Assembly: GCF_001646655.1 (NCBI RefSeq)
Contig: NZ_LPZN01000010.1
Coordinates: 1-51,580, forward strand
DNA from: Rhodococcus gordoniae
Lineage (GTDB): Bacteria; Actinomycetota; Actinomycetes; Mycobacteriales; Mycobacteriaceae
Length of the DNA stretch: 51,580 nt
Reading direction: 5' to 3'
In this document: positions 37,194 to 45,789 of the stretch, in pieces
How the letters are laid out: each line of letters begins with the position of its first letter
How positions within the stretch are numbered: position 1 is the first letter of the stretch
Notes under the pieces: generated by a model
The model's input: the letters and a program-made list of their open reading frames with translations, nothing else
What the model was told of the DNA's origin: nothing
The model's database searches: none
Program-made: the position numbers and the translations under genes

Positions 37194-37713
37194 GTGCCGC
37201 GAGATAACGGCGCGCGATGCGCCGCTGGAGCATGTGCCCGACCGGCCCGGCCAGGCGGGTGTACCAGCGGGCGGGGCGGGAGAAGGCGATCACCGTGCCC
37301 CTGACCCGTCCGTCGGCGGTGCGCTCGACGACGAAGGTCTCCTCGCCGCTCTCCGGGTGCCCGTCGAGCGTGCCGTAGGTGAAGCCTCGTTGCCGGCCCG
37401 TGTCGAACACTTCGATCACACGGCACGGCGCGGTCGCCCGTACCGGTCCGAGGCCGAACCCGAGCCGCACGTCGAGTCCGGCTGCTGCGGCGGGGGTGTC
37501 CGCCGGCACATGAATTCCGGCGCCGCGGTGCATGTCCCATGAGAGCAACCGGGCAGCAGCGACCTCGAACACGGTGTCGCCGCTGCCCGGTTCGCTCTCG
37601 ACTCTCAGATGCCGATAACCGGAGGGAAGCGGCGCCTCACCTCGGAAGGCCCGCAGGCTCGCCCCCACCTCCGGATAGGTGAGCTCGCGCCCGAACTCGC
37701 CGGACGCGGACAT
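37183..37713 (-). CDS. DUF1990 family protein
   Basis: A 176-residue protein of the DUF1990 family, with LTYPEVGAS near the start, LGFGLGPVRATAPCRVIEVF in the middle and FTYGTLDGHPESGEETFVVE. It is predicted to be a SRPBCC/START-like beta fold; no membrane segment is visible. It begins 1 nt after the mhuD stop, so it is co-transcribed with heme degradation. Function is unknown; ligand binding is a guess. Confidence 0.8.
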   Translation of the reverse strand: MSASGEFGRELTYPEVGASLRAFRGEAPLPSGYRHLRVESEPGSGDTVFEVAAARLLSWDMHRGAGIHVPADTPAAAAGLDVRLGFGLGPVRATAPCRVIEVFDTGRQRGFTYGTLDGHPESGEETFVVERTADGRVRGTVIAFSRPARWYTRLAGPVGHMLQRRIARRYLAALTA

Positions 37714-37714
37714 C

Positions 37715-38020
37715 TCAGGACTTCTTGACGTCGAGGACGACCTCGAACTCGAGCAGCGACGCGCCGCTCGCGACGGGGTTCCTCGCCTCACCGGCGTGAG
37801 CGGCACGTGCGCCGCCGTCCCGCCACGCAGCGAAGTCCTCTTCGGTCTCCCACTGCGTCACGACGAAGTACCGGTTCTCGCCGGCGGTGGGGCGGAGCAG
37901 CTGGAAACCCAGGAATCCGGGGGAGTTGTCGACGGTGTGCGCGCGATTGGCGAACCGCTTCTCCAGTTCGGGGCCTGCGCCTTCGGGAACCTCGATTGCG
38001 TTGATCTTCACGACTGCCAT
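37715..38020 (-). CDS. mhuD: Heme-degrading monooxygenase MhuD
   Basis: A 101-residue antibiotic-monooxygenase-fold dimeric protein that degrades heme and releases iron. It is nearly identical along its length to M. tuberculosis MhuD (Rv3592). The functional residues N7, W66 and H75 (heme ligand) are all present at the same numbers: VVKINAIEVP, FAAWRDGG and AAHAG. The ATG start is leaderless (TAGGCT then 7 nt). It is divergent from an alpha/beta hydrolase and leads a two-gene unit with the DUF1990 gene. Confidence 0.93.
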   Translation of the reverse strand: MAVVKINAIEVPEGAGPELEKRFANRAHTVDNSPGFLGFQLLRPTAGENRYFVVTQWETEEDFAAWRDGGARAAHAGEARNPVASGASLLEFEVVLDVKKS

Positions 38021-38027
38021 GCGCGAG

Positions 38028-38045
38028 AGCCTACTCCGCTAACTT
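38028..38045. promoter_or_regulatory. Back-to-back leaderless promoters of mhuD and the hydrolase
   Basis: The minus-strand TAGGCT (38028-38033) lies 7 nt from the mhuD ATG. The plus-strand TAACTT (38040-38045) lies 8 nt from GTG 38054. The two -10 elements are only 6 bp apart, so the two start sites compete for the same DNA. Confidence 0.5.
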
Positions 38046-38053
38046 GGTCGATT

Positions 38054-38809
38054 GTGTTGCACGACGAGGGCGGAACCGGACGACCCATCCTGCTGTTGCA
38101 CGGCCTGATGGGCAGCGCGCGGACGTGGCGTCGCCACGTGCCGTGGCTGCGCGAACACGGGCACGTCCACACCTTCGACGCTGCCGGCCACGGGCGCTCC
38201 GCTCCCGACGACCTCACCACCGAGGCATTCGTCGCCGATCTCGACGCCCATCTGCACGGGATCACCGAACCGCTCGTCGTGATCGGGCACTCGATGGGCG
38301 CCCTGCACGCGTGGTGCTTCGCCGCTGCTCGTCCCGAACGTGTGACCGCGCTGGTGCTCGAGGACATGGCCCCCGACTTCCGGGGCCGCACCGCCGCGAA
38401 CTGGGCGGCGATGGTCGAACAGTGGCCGCAACCGTTCCCCACGGAGGAGGCGGTGCTCGACCGTTTCGGTCCCGTCGCGGGGCGTTATTTCCTCGATTCG
38501 TTCGTCCGGCGCGAGGACGGCTGGTATCTGCACGGCGACGTCGCGACCTTCCGCGACATCTCGGAGGAATGGGGGTCGCGGCACTTCTGGGACGAGTGGA
38601 ACTCGATCCGGGTGCCCGCGCTGCTGCTCGAGGGCGAGTTCACCATCACCCCGGAGGGGCAGATGCGGCAGATGGCGACGCGCCCCGGCACCGAGTACGT
38701 CCTCGTCGAGGGCGCGGGGCACCTCGTGCACGACGACCGGCCCGGCGAGTTCCGTGCCGCCGTGGAGCGCTTCCTGACGACGCAGTCGCTGTCGGGCAGT
38801 CGACTCTAG
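38054..38809 (+). CDS. Alpha/beta hydrolase
   Basis: A 251-residue alpha/beta-hydrolase-fold protein (Rv3591c-like). The oxyanion motif is LLLHGLMGSARTW. The nucleophile elbow is GHSMGALHAW with the catalytic serine, and the catalytic histidine is in GAGHLVHDDRP. The GTG start is leaderless. Substrate unknown. Its stop overlaps the convergent mutY stop by 4 bp. Confidence 0.88.
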   Translation: MLHDEGGTGRPILLLHGLMGSARTWRRHVPWLREHGHVHTFDAAGHGRSAPDDLTTEAFVADLDAHLHGITEPLVVIGHSMGALHAWCFAAARPERVTALVLEDMAPDFRGRTAANWAAMVEQWPQPFPTEEAVLDRFGPVAGRYFLDSFVRREDGWYLHGDVATFRDISEEWGSRHFWDEWNSIRVPALLLEGEFTITPEGQMRQMATRPGTEYVLVEGAGHLVHDDRPGEFRAAVERFLTTQSLSGSRL

Positions 38810-39690
38810 GACACCGACCCCTCGCCGGCGAGCGCGAACCGGCCGTCGTCGGTCTGCTCGACGAGACCGTCCACCAGCAACGAATGCAGGGCGCGGTCGC
38901 GCTGACCCGGATCCGAGGTCCACACGCTGTCGAGGACGGGACGCTCCACCGGGACGCTGCTCTCGCGCAGCACCGCCATCAACCGGCCGCGCACCTGCCG
39001 ATCCGTGCCGGCGAACTTCTGCGCCTTCCTGGGCGGCCCGTCGTGCGCGGGTCGCCCGGCCTGCACCCAGGCGCAGTCGGGCAGCGGGCAGCGCCCGCAG
39101 TCGGGGGTGCGGGCGGTGCACACGGTCGCGCCGAGTTCCATCAGCGCCGCGGAGAAGGTCGCCGCACGAGCACGCTGACTCGGGAGGAGCACCTCGACGT
39201 CGGCGAGATCCCGTGTGGTCGACGGGTTCCCCGGCTCTGCCCGACCGTGGACGGCCCGGGCGACGACACGCCGCACGTTCGTGTCCACCACCGGCACACG
39301 CTGCCCGTACGCGAAGCATGCCACCGCCCGCGCGGTGTAGGCGCCGACGCCGGGCAGGCTCAGCAGGACATCGACGTCCTCGGGAACCCGATCGTCGTGT
39401 TCGGCGGCGAGCACGCCGGCGCACTCGTGCAGACGCAGCGCGCGGCGCGGATAGCCGAGTGTGCCCCACGCCCGCAGGACCTCCGCCTGGCTCGAGGCGG
39501 CCATCGACGACGGCACGGGCCAGCGTCGCACCCACTCCTCCCAGATCGGTGCCACCCGGGCCACCGGCGTCTGTTGCAGCATCACCTCGGACATGAGGAT
39601 CTGCCAGCCCGTCACCCCGTCGCGGCGCCACGGAAGGTCGCGGGCCCCGGCGGCATACCAGCGCAGCAACGACGATGCATCCACGGACAT
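38806..39690 (-). CDS. mutY: A/G-specific adenine DNA glycosylase
   Basis: A 294-residue HhH-GPD glycosylase that removes adenine mispaired with 8-oxoguanine. The catalytic region is SEVMLQQTPVARV, the HhH is LPGVGAYTARAVACFAYG with D in VVDTNVRRV, and the 4Fe-4S cluster motif is VCTARTPDCGRCPLPDCAW. ATG 39690 (MSVDASSLLRWY) is the family start. It is short at the C-terminus compared with E. coli MutY, as in mycobacteria. Confidence 0.93.
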   Translation of the reverse strand: MSVDASSLLRWYAAGARDLPWRRDGVTGWQILMSEVMLQQTPVARVAPIWEEWVRRWPVPSSMAASSQAEVLRAWGTLGYPRRALRLHECAGVLAAEHDDRVPEDVDVLLSLPGVGAYTARAVACFAYGQRVPVVDTNVRRVVARAVHGRAEPGNPSTTRDLADVEVLLPSQRARAATFSAALMELGATVCTARTPDCGRCPLPDCAWVQAGRPAHDGPPRKAQKFAGTDRQVRGRLMAVLRESSVPVERPVLDSVWTSDPGQRDRALHSLLVDGLVEQTDDGRFALAGEGSVS

Positions 39691-39782
39691 CTCGGGTCTC
39701 CTCCGATCACAAGGTGGGGGTGGGGATCCGCAACGGAGATGTCGGACGAAATCGGACATGCGCGCAGGTGAATAATGTACGC

Positions 39783-40412
39783 ATGCCGAATTCCAATCCC
39801 ATCTCAGCCTGGAAAGCCCTGACCGAGGGTAATCATCGCTTCGTCAGTGGCACCCCGCTGCACCCGAGCCAGGGGATCGACCGTCGCGCCGAACTCGTCA
39901 ACGGTCAGCATCCCACCGCCGTGCTGTTCGGTTGCGGAGACTCCCGCGTAGCAGCAGAGATCATCTTCGACCAGGGACTCGGTGACATGTTCGTGGTCCG
40001 CACCGCGGGCCACGTCATCGACAGCTCCGTGCTCGGTTCCATCGAGTACGCCGTCGACATCCTGAACGTTCCGCTCATCGTCATCCTCGGGCACGACAGC
40101 TGCGGTGCCGTCGCAGCGACCATCGATGCTCTCGACAAGGGCACGGTCCCCGGCGGCCACATCCGCAGCCTCGTCGAGCGCGTCGCCCCGTCGATCCTCA
40201 TGGGCCGGGCCGAGGGCCTGGACAGCGTCGACGAACTCGAAGGCCGGCACGTCGTCGAGACGGGCAAGTTGCTCACGGATCGTTCGCGGATCATCGCCGA
40301 GCGCGTCGAGGACGGCCGCTGCGCCATCGTCGGCGTCACCTACAAGCTCGACGACGGTCGCGTGAGCCTGCGGGGACATATCGGCGACATCGGCGAGGTC
40401 TCCGACAACTGA
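39783..40412 (+). CDS. canB: Beta-class carbonic anhydrase
   Basis: A 209-residue zinc enzyme interconverting CO2 and bicarbonate. The zinc ligands are C51, H104 and C107, with D53-R55 as the catalytic dyad (FGCGDSRV and LGHDSCGAV). It is homologous to Rv3588c. The upstream AATAATGT stretch at 39771-39778 is a plausible -10 with little or no leader before ATG 39783. It is divergent from mutY. Confidence 0.95.
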   Translation: MPNSNPISAWKALTEGNHRFVSGTPLHPSQGIDRRAELVNGQHPTAVLFGCGDSRVAAEIIFDQGLGDMFVVRTAGHVIDSSVLGSIEYAVDILNVPLIVILGHDSCGAVAATIDALDKGTVPGGHIRSLVERVAPSILMGRAEGLDSVDELEGRHVVETGKLLTDRSRIIAERVEDGRCAIVGVTYKLDDGRVSLRGHIGDIGEVSDN

Positions 40413-40440
40413 GACGGCGCGGACCCGCCGGCGGCAGCGA

Positions 40441-40457
40441 TGTGACCGCAGGTCACA
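40441..40457. promoter_or_regulatory. Perfect inverted repeat TGTGACC-N3-GGTCACA
   Basis: A 7+3+7 palindrome lies between canB and the next gene, 45 nt before the latter's -10. It resembles a CRP/GlxR site but has 7 rather than 6 central bases. It may be an operator for another dimeric regulator. Confidence 0.4.
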
Positions 40458-40485
40458 GCGACACGCCGACGGTGGTGTAGCCGAG

Positions 40486-40515
40486 CGCCCCCCACGGCAC
40501 ATACCGTGGGGGGCG
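40486..40515. terminator. Hairpin overlapping the next promoter
   Basis: A perfect 12-bp GC-rich stem (40486-40497 with 40504-40515) and 6-nt loop follow canB. It contains the -10 TACCGT (40502-40507) and ends on the first base of GTG 40515. It may be the canB terminator, a control element of the next gene, or both. Confidence 0.5.
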
Positions 40516-41252
40516 TGCTTGAACCGACCGGTCCTCTGCCCCCCGAGATCTACTGGCGACGACGTGTTCTCGCGATCGGTGTCTCGGTGGTCGTGCTGGC
40601 CCTGGTCATCTGGCTCGTAGTGGCGTTGACCGGCGGCGACGATCCCGATCCGAATCCCGAGCCCGTGGCGGCGGAAGTGACGACCTCCGCCACGACCACG
40701 GCGGCCGACGCGTCCGCCGAGGCGGCGTCCGCGAGCACCACGCGAAGTGGTGGAGGATCGGGTTCGTCCGGCTCGCGCGGCCCCGAGAGTTCGGCCGCGG
40801 CGAACACGGGCGAGCGTGATTCGTCCACGACCACCTCCGCCGCACCGGTTCCGTCGGGGCAGTGCTCCGATCAGTCGCTCGCCGTGCGGGTGACGGCCGA
40901 CGAGCCGAACTACCGGGTCGGCTCCGAGCCCGACTTCACGATCGTCATCACCAACATCGGGACCTCGCAGTGCGAACGCGACCTCGGTGCCGGTCTGCAG
41001 CAGGTGCTCGTCTACAGCCTCGACGGTAACGAGCGGCTCTGGGCGAACACCGACTGCTTCCCCGAATCGACCGCCGACATCCGGTCGCTCGCCCCGGGCG
41101 ACCAGGCGGCCTATTCCGTCAAGTGGTCGGCGACGACCTCCGAACCCGGCTGTACGGCACCGCGCGAACCGGTCGGTCCCGGTGCCTACACCGTGGTGGG
41201 GCAGCTCGGCGGCCTGCGTAGCGCGCCCGAACCGTTCAACATCACGCCCTGA
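40515..41252 (+). CDS. Secreted/anchored protein of unknown function (Rv3587c-like)
   Basis: A 245-residue protein. One N-terminal membrane helix (VLAIGVSVVVLALVIWLVVAL) is followed by a low-complexity A/S/T/G/E linker (about 45-115). A compact extracellular beta domain follows with cysteines in SGQCSDQSL, SQCERDLG, ADTDCFP-like NTDCFPES and EPGCTAPR, consistent with two disulfides. The GTG at 40515 is chosen because TACCGT ends 7 nt upstream; GTG 40506 is an alternative. The homologue Rv3587c is a conserved membrane protein of unknown role. The C-terminal fold resembles DUF4232-type domains. Confidence 0.8.
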   Translation: MLEPTGPLPPEIYWRRRVLAIGVSVVVLALVIWLVVALTGGDDPDPNPEPVAAEVTTSATTTAADASAEAASASTTRSGGGSGSSGSRGPESSAAANTGERDSSTTTSAAPVPSGQCSDQSLAVRVTADEPNYRVGSEPDFTIVITNIGTSQCERDLGAGLQQVLVYSLDGNERLWANTDCFPESTADIRSLAPGDQAAYSVKWSATTSEPGCTAPREPVGPGAYTVVGQLGGLRSAPEPFNITP

Positions 41253-41267
41253 GCAGACGAGTGCCGT

Positions 41268-42350
41268 TCAGTCGTAGTGGTTGATGGCGGCTTCGGCCAG
41301 CCGCGACAGTCCTTCCCGGATGTACCGGGCCCAGAGGGCGCCGACACCGTCGACCGCCTGGAGATCGGCAGCGGTGGCGGCGAGCAGCCCCTGCAGGGTG
41401 CCGAATGCCCCCACGAGGCGGTTGATCTGCCCGGTCTGCAGGCGCGGCACCCGATGGAGCACGCGATAACCGCGAGGACTCATCGAGGTGTCGAGGGCCT
41501 CGATGGTGCCCGAATATCCGAAGGCGCGGGCAAGGGTCGTCAGATCGAGCAGGTCGACGTCGGTCAGGCGCGCGAGACGCTCGAGCGCCTGATCGACCTC
41601 CTGCGGAGAAGGAACATGATCGCCGGCCAGGTAGTCGCGCACGATGAGCTGACGGGCGAGCTGGTTGTCGCCGACGAGTTCTTCGAGTTGGAGGGCCAGC
41701 TGGCGACCGTCGGTACCGAGTTCGAGCACGTCCTGCTCGATCTCCACGGACAGACGGTGCATCATTTCGAGTCGTTGGGCCACGGTGAGCGCGTCGCGCA
41801 GCGTGACGATGTCCTCGATCTCGACCACGGACAACTGCCGGGTCACCTCGTCGAGGCGGGCCTTGTAGCGCTCGAGTGTCGCGACGGCCTGGTTGGCCCG
41901 GGACAGGATGGTCGCGGAGTCGTTGATGACGTGGCGACGACCGTCGACGTACACGCTGACGATGCTCATCGACTGGCTGACCGAGACCACCGGATAGCCG
42001 GTCTGGATCGCGGTGCGTTCGGCGGCGCGATGCCGGGTGCCGGACTCCACGGTGGGGATACTCGGATCGGGCACGAGCTGGACGTTGGCGCGCACGATGC
42101 GCGAGCCGTCGGTGGACACGACCACCGCCCCGTCCATCTTCGACAATTCCCGCAGCCGGGTGGGGGCGAATTCGACGTCGAGCTCGAATCCGCCGTCGCA
42201 CAGCTCGGCGACCTTCTCGTCGAAACCGAGGACGATCAGTCCGCCCGTCCGACCACGGAGGATCCGTTCGAGACCGTCGCGTAGCGCAGTGCCGGGCGCC
42301 AGGCGAGCGATGGTGTCGCTCAGCGTCGAGGCCGGCGCCGACTCGGTCAT
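41268..42350 (-). CDS. disA: Diadenylate cyclase and DNA-scanning protein DisA
   Basis: A 360-residue octameric protein synthesising c-di-AMP from two ATP. The DAC-domain signatures are DGA at 73-75 (KMDGAVVVS) and G104-T-R-H-R108 ([12 protein letters not shown]). The C-terminal HhH DNA-binding domain is [23 protein letters not shown] precedes the ATG. In mycobacteria it follows radA directly; here dinB and a thioesterase lie between them. Confidence 0.96.
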   Translation of the reverse strand: MTESAPASTLSDTIARLAPGTALRDGLERILRGRTGGLIVLGFDEKVAELCDGGFELDVEFAPTRLRELSKMDGAVVVSTDGSRIVRANVQLVPDPSIPTVESGTRHRAAERTAIQTGYPVVSVSQSMSIVSVYVDGRRHVINDSATILSRANQAVATLERYKARLDEVTRQLSVVEIEDIVTLRDALTVAQRLEMMHRLSVEIEQDVLELGTDGRQLALQLEELVGDNQLARQLIVRDYLAGDHVPSPQEVDQALERLARLTDVDLLDLTTLARAFGYSGTIEALDTSMSPRGYRVLHRVPRLQTGQINRLVGAFGTLQGLLAATAADLQAVDGVGALWARYIREGLSRLAEAAINHYD

Positions 42351-42433
42351 CTGGACATCCCTTCCGTGTGCGGTCTGCGGTCGTCGTCGTCACACTGCGC
42401 GGACTCCCGGATCGGCGCTCCCGACCGCGCAAC

Positions 42434-42439
42434 TACATT
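42434..42439 (+). promoter_or_regulatory. Leaderless -10 (TACATT) of the thioesterase gene
   Basis: TACATT lies 8 nt before ATG 42448. Confidence 0.5.
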
Positions 42440-42447
42440 ACTTGCTT

Positions 42448-43011
42448 ATGCGCAGCACCTGGACTTTGCCCGACGACCTCGTCGTTCCCGAGTTACCGGA
42501 AGATCATCCCGGCCCTGGGGTCTCCGTACCGCAGCACTGGAGTAAATGCTTCGGTTGCGGCGACGACCAGCCGTCGGGTCTCGCGATGGACTTCACGCTC
42601 GGTGAGGGCCTCGACGTGCTCGGCCGGCTCGACGTCGCCACGCGTTATCAGGGCGGACCGGGGTTCATCCACGGCGGCATCCTGATGACGGCCTTCGACG
42701 AGGTGCAGGGAATGGCGTGCAACGCCGCCCTGCGGACCGCCGTCGTCACCGGGCATTTCGAGACGGATTTCGCCCGCCCGATCCCGTTGGGTTCGGTCCT
42801 CGAGTTCCGTGCCCGCGTCGACGGCACGGTGCGGCGCAAGGTCTACACCAGCGCGGAGGCACGCATCGTCGACGGACCGCTGGCCGACCCGGATGTCGTG
42901 GTGGCGTCGTCGGTCGGGCTGTTCGTCGTCGTCGGTCACGAGCATTTCGCGAAGGGGCGTGACTACGCCGACGGCATCCCGCAGAGCGAGCACGACATCT
43001 CGGCGGTCTAG
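42448..43011 (+). CDS. PaaI-type hot-dog thioesterase
   Basis: A 187-residue hot-dog-fold acyl-CoA thioesterase-like protein. The motif GFIHGGILMTAFDEVQG carries the HGG and the catalytic acidic residue, and the N-terminus has WSKCFGCGDDQPSG, a common cysteine-rich substrate loop of this subgroup. It sits on the strand opposite disA and dinB; its stop overlaps the dinB stop by 4 bp. Substrate unknown. Confidence 0.86.
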   Translation: MRSTWTLPDDLVVPELPEDHPGPGVSVPQHWSKCFGCGDDQPSGLAMDFTLGEGLDVLGRLDVATRYQGGPGFIHGGILMTAFDEVQGMACNAALRTAVVTGHFETDFARPIPLGSVLEFRARVDGTVRRKVYTSAEARIVDGPLADPDVVVASSVGLFVVVGHEHFAKGRDYADGIPQSEHDISAV

Positions 43012-44267
43012 GAGGCCGGTTCGCCGGGGCCGTCGGGAAGCAACGGAACCCCGGGACGGTGATCGCGCCCGAGCAGAGTGGCCGAGGTGACCGCGCCGGC
43101 ACCGTAGCGAGAGTGCAGGTCGTCGAGGACGGCATCGAGCGCGTGCCGGTCGACGGCACGATGGGTCCGCGCATCGCCGGTACCGGTCTCCGCGTCGATC
43201 GGCTCGTCGAACAATAGCTCGAGCTGTTCGACGCCCTCGCCGGCGAGATTCGTCACCGCGATACCGATCAGGGTGAGACCGCGCTCGGCGATGAGCGGCC
43301 GGGTCCGGTCGAGCAGGTCGCGTGCTGTGGCCGACAGGATGTCGGTGCGGGCGGTGGCCCCGGGAAGGGTGTGAGAGCGCGTCGCGCGGGTGTAGTCGGC
43401 GAACCGCATCCGTAGGACGACCGTGCGCCCGAGACGTCCGGATCGGCGCATCCGCCGGCATACCCGGTCGACGAGCAACTGCAGCGTCTCCTCCACCGAC
43501 TCCATGCTGTGCGGTCCGCGACCCAGCGCGTGCTGCGCGCCCATCGAACTGCGCCGCCGGTGACGGACCGGACGCGGATCGTGACCGATCGCGAGGGCGT
43601 GCAGGTGGCGACCCGCCGCGCGTCCGAGCAGCGAAACCAGATCGGACTCGGAACGGGAGGCGACGTCGGCCACGGTCCTCAGTCCGTGCGCGTGCAGCTT
43701 CGCCGCGGTGACCTTGCCGACGCCCCACAACCGCTCCACCGGCAACGGGTGGAGGAACTCCGGTTCGGCATGCGGAGGGACGAGGAGCAGGCCGTCGGGT
43801 TTGGCCACTCCGCTCGCGACCTTCGCGAGGAACTTGGTGCGTGCGACACCGACGGTGATCGGCAGGCCCACCTCCTCGGCGACCGTGCGGCGCAGGCGCG
43901 CGGCGATGTCGACGGGGCTGCCCGCGATGCGCCCCAGGCCGGAGACGTCGAGGAACGCCTCGTCGATCGAGATTCCCTCCACGAGGGGCGTCGTGCGGTC
44001 GAAGATCGCGAACACGTCGCGGGAGGCCTGCGCATAGGCCTCCATGCGGGGAGGCACCGAGATCACTCCCGGACACAGCGCGCGAGCGGCCCGGCCGGAC
44101 ATCGCGGTGACGATGCCGTGGGCCTTGGCCTCGTAGCTTGCCGCGAGCACGACGCCCCCGCCGACGACGATCGGTTTGCCGCGAAGCCACGGATCGTCGC
44201 GCTGCTCCACCGACGCGTAGAACGCGTCGAGGTCGGCGTGCAGCACCGTCGCGTCGGACACGAACAC
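43008..44267 (-). CDS. dinB: DNA polymerase IV
   Basis: A 419-residue Y-family lesion-bypass polymerase. The catalytic residues are in LHADLDAFYASVEQ and SIDEAFLDVSG, and the thumb HhH is LWGVGKVTAAKLHAHG. A clamp-binding motif QLELLF is near the C-terminus (VEQLELLFDEP). The start at 44267 is GTG. It lies 40 nt downstream of radA on the same strand, so co-transcription is likely. It lies in the interval where M. tuberculosis has radA and disA adjacent. Confidence 0.92.
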   Translation of the reverse strand: MFVSDATVLHADLDAFYASVEQRDDPWLRGKPIVVGGGVVLAASYEAKAHGIVTAMSGRAARALCPGVISVPPRMEAYAQASRDVFAIFDRTTPLVEGISIDEAFLDVSGLGRIAGSPVDIAARLRRTVAEEVGLPITVGVARTKFLAKVASGVAKPDGLLLVPPHAEPEFLHPLPVERLWGVGKVTAAKLHAHGLRTVADVASRSESDLVSLLGRAAGRHLHALAIGHDPRPVRHRRRSSMGAQHALGRGPHSMESVEETLQLLVDRVCRRMRRSGRLGRTVVLRMRFADYTRATRSHTLPGATARTDILSATARDLLDRTRPLIAERGLTLIGIAVTNLAGEGVEQLELLFDEPIDAETGTGDARTHRAVDRHALDAVLDDLHSRYGAGAVTSATLLGRDHRPGVPLLPDGPGEPAS

Positions 44268-44307
44268 ATGTTCGCACCGGTCGCCGACACGGCAGCGGAA
44301 ACGCGAG

Positions 44308-45699
44308 TCAGCGCGTGAGCGTCGACAGCGCCTGCGCCACGTTCGACACCTCGAACTTCTTCATGCCCTTCGGTACACCTTCGACATCGCGCGGAACGAC
44401 TCCGCGGTCGAAGCCGAGCCGGTTCGCCTCCGCGAGACGACGGCCCGCGCCTGCGACACGACGGACCTCGCCGGCGAGACCGACTTCGCCGAGCAGCACG
44501 GTGCCGGCGGGTACGGGCTGGTCGCGCACGGCCGAGGCGACGGCGAGCGCGAGCGCGAGGTCGGCGGACGGATCGGTGATCCGCATGCCACCGACGGTGG
44601 AGGCGTAGACATCGCAGTTGCCGAGGCGGCCGAGACCGCAGCGACGCTCGAGCACCGCGAGCACCATCGCGACCCGCGCGGAGTCGAGGCCGCTCACGGC
44701 ACGTCGCGGAGACGGATTGTGGGTGGGCACCACGAGAGCCTGGACCTCACCGAGGAGGGGGCGCTTGCCGTCCATCGTCACCGTGACCGCCGTGCCGGGC
44801 ACGGCCTCGTCGCGGTGCTGCAGGAACAATCCGGACGGGTCGCTCACGCCGACGATCCCGTCCTCGGCGAGTTCGAAGCACCCCACTTCGTCGGCGGCCC
44901 CGAAGCGGTTCTTCACCCCGCGCACCATGCGCAGCGTGGAGTGCTTGTCGCCCTCGAAGTGCAGCACCACGTCGACGAGGTGCTCGAGGGAACGCGGACC
45001 GGCCACCGCGCCGTCCTTGGTGACGTGACCGATGAGCAGCACCGGGATGCCGCTGGACTTCGCGAGGGAGGTCAAGGCGCTGGTGACCGCGCGCACCTGT
45101 GTGACACCGCCGGTGACGCCGTCGACGTCGGCGGCGAGCATCGTCTGTACGGAGTCGACCACGAGCAGCGTGGGCCCGACCTGCTCGACGTGCCCGAAGA
45201 TCGTCGCGAGGTCGTTCTCGGCGGCGAGATAGACCCGGTCGTGCACGGCACCGGTGCGGTCGGCGCGCAACCGCACCTGACCGGCCGATTCCTCGCCGGT
45301 GACGTAGAGAGCCCGATCGGACTCGCCGCGCAGCGCCCACCGGTGTACCACCTCGAGGAGCAACGTGGACTTGCCGACGCCGGGTTCGCCGGCGAGGAGG
45401 ACGACGGAACCGGGGACGACGCCGCCGCCGAGGACGCGGTCGAGCTCCGGGATACCCGTGGATTTCGCGTGCGTCGCCTTGCCGTCGATCTGTGACAGGG
45501 GAGTGGCCGGAGTGCTCGGCAACACGGCGGCGGCACCGGCGCGGGCGAGCGAGGTGCCGGCTCGTGCGGCGACCGCGACGGGCTGGACGGGTGCTTCGTC
45601 CATCGACCCCCACGTGCCGCATTCGGGGCAGCGTCCGACCCACTTCGCGACGGTGTGCGAGCAGTCGGAACAGCGGTAGAGGGTCTTGGTCTTTGCCAC
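44308..45699 (-). CDS. radA: DNA repair protein RadA
   Basis: A 463-residue RecA-like branch-migration factor of recombination repair. The N-terminal zinc finger is [19 protein letters not shown]. Walker A is GEPGVGKST, the RadA-specific motif is [14 protein letters not shown], and the C-terminal domain is Lon-like. The GTG start at 45699 is leaderless (TATTCT then 6 nt). Confidence 0.95.
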   Translation of the reverse strand: MAKTKTLYRCSDCSHTVAKWVGRCPECGTWGSMDEAPVQPVAVAARAGTSLARAGAAAVLPSTPATPLSQIDGKATHAKSTGIPELDRVLGGGVVPGSVVLLAGEPGVGKSTLLLEVVHRWALRGESDRALYVTGEESAGQVRLRADRTGAVHDRVYLAAENDLATIFGHVEQVGPTLLVVDSVQTMLAADVDGVTGGVTQVRAVTSALTSLAKSSGIPVLLIGHVTKDGAVAGPRSLEHLVDVVLHFEGDKHSTLRMVRGVKNRFGAADEVGCFELAEDGIVGVSDPSGLFLQHRDEAVPGTAVTVTMDGKRPLLGEVQALVVPTHNPSPRRAVSGLDSARVAMVLAVLERRCGLGRLGNCDVYASTVGGMRITDPSADLALALAVASAVRDQPVPAGTVLLGEVGLAGEVRRVAGAGRRLAEANRLGFDRGVVPRDVEGVPKGMKKFEVSNVAQALSTLTR

Positions 45700-45705
45700 G
45701 GCCGG

Positions 45706-45711
45706 AGAATA
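45706..45711 (-). promoter_or_regulatory. Leaderless -10 (TATTCT) of radA
   Basis: TATTCT on the minus strand lies 6 nt before GTG 45699. Confidence 0.6.
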
Positions 45712-45742
45712 GACGGTCGGACCGACATCGGGCGGATACGGA

Positions 45743-45775
45743 AGGGCCCGGCCGAGCTGTGCTCGACCGGGCCCT
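45743..45775 (-). terminator. lpqE terminator
   Basis: A 15-bp stem with one mismatch (45743-45757 with 45761-45775) lies between lpqE and radA, insulating radA from read-through. Confidence 0.7.
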
Positions 45776-45789
45776 CTCGTAAGGAATTC

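Noticed and set aside
40441-40457. Inverted repeat considered as a canonical CRP/GlxR site
   Set aside because: The TGTGA and TCACA arms are separated by 7 bases instead of 6, so it was kept only as an unassigned palindrome.
42493-44277. 594-residue frame overlapping dinB and the thioesterase
   Set aside because: Arginine-rich shadow of dinB with no domain similarity.
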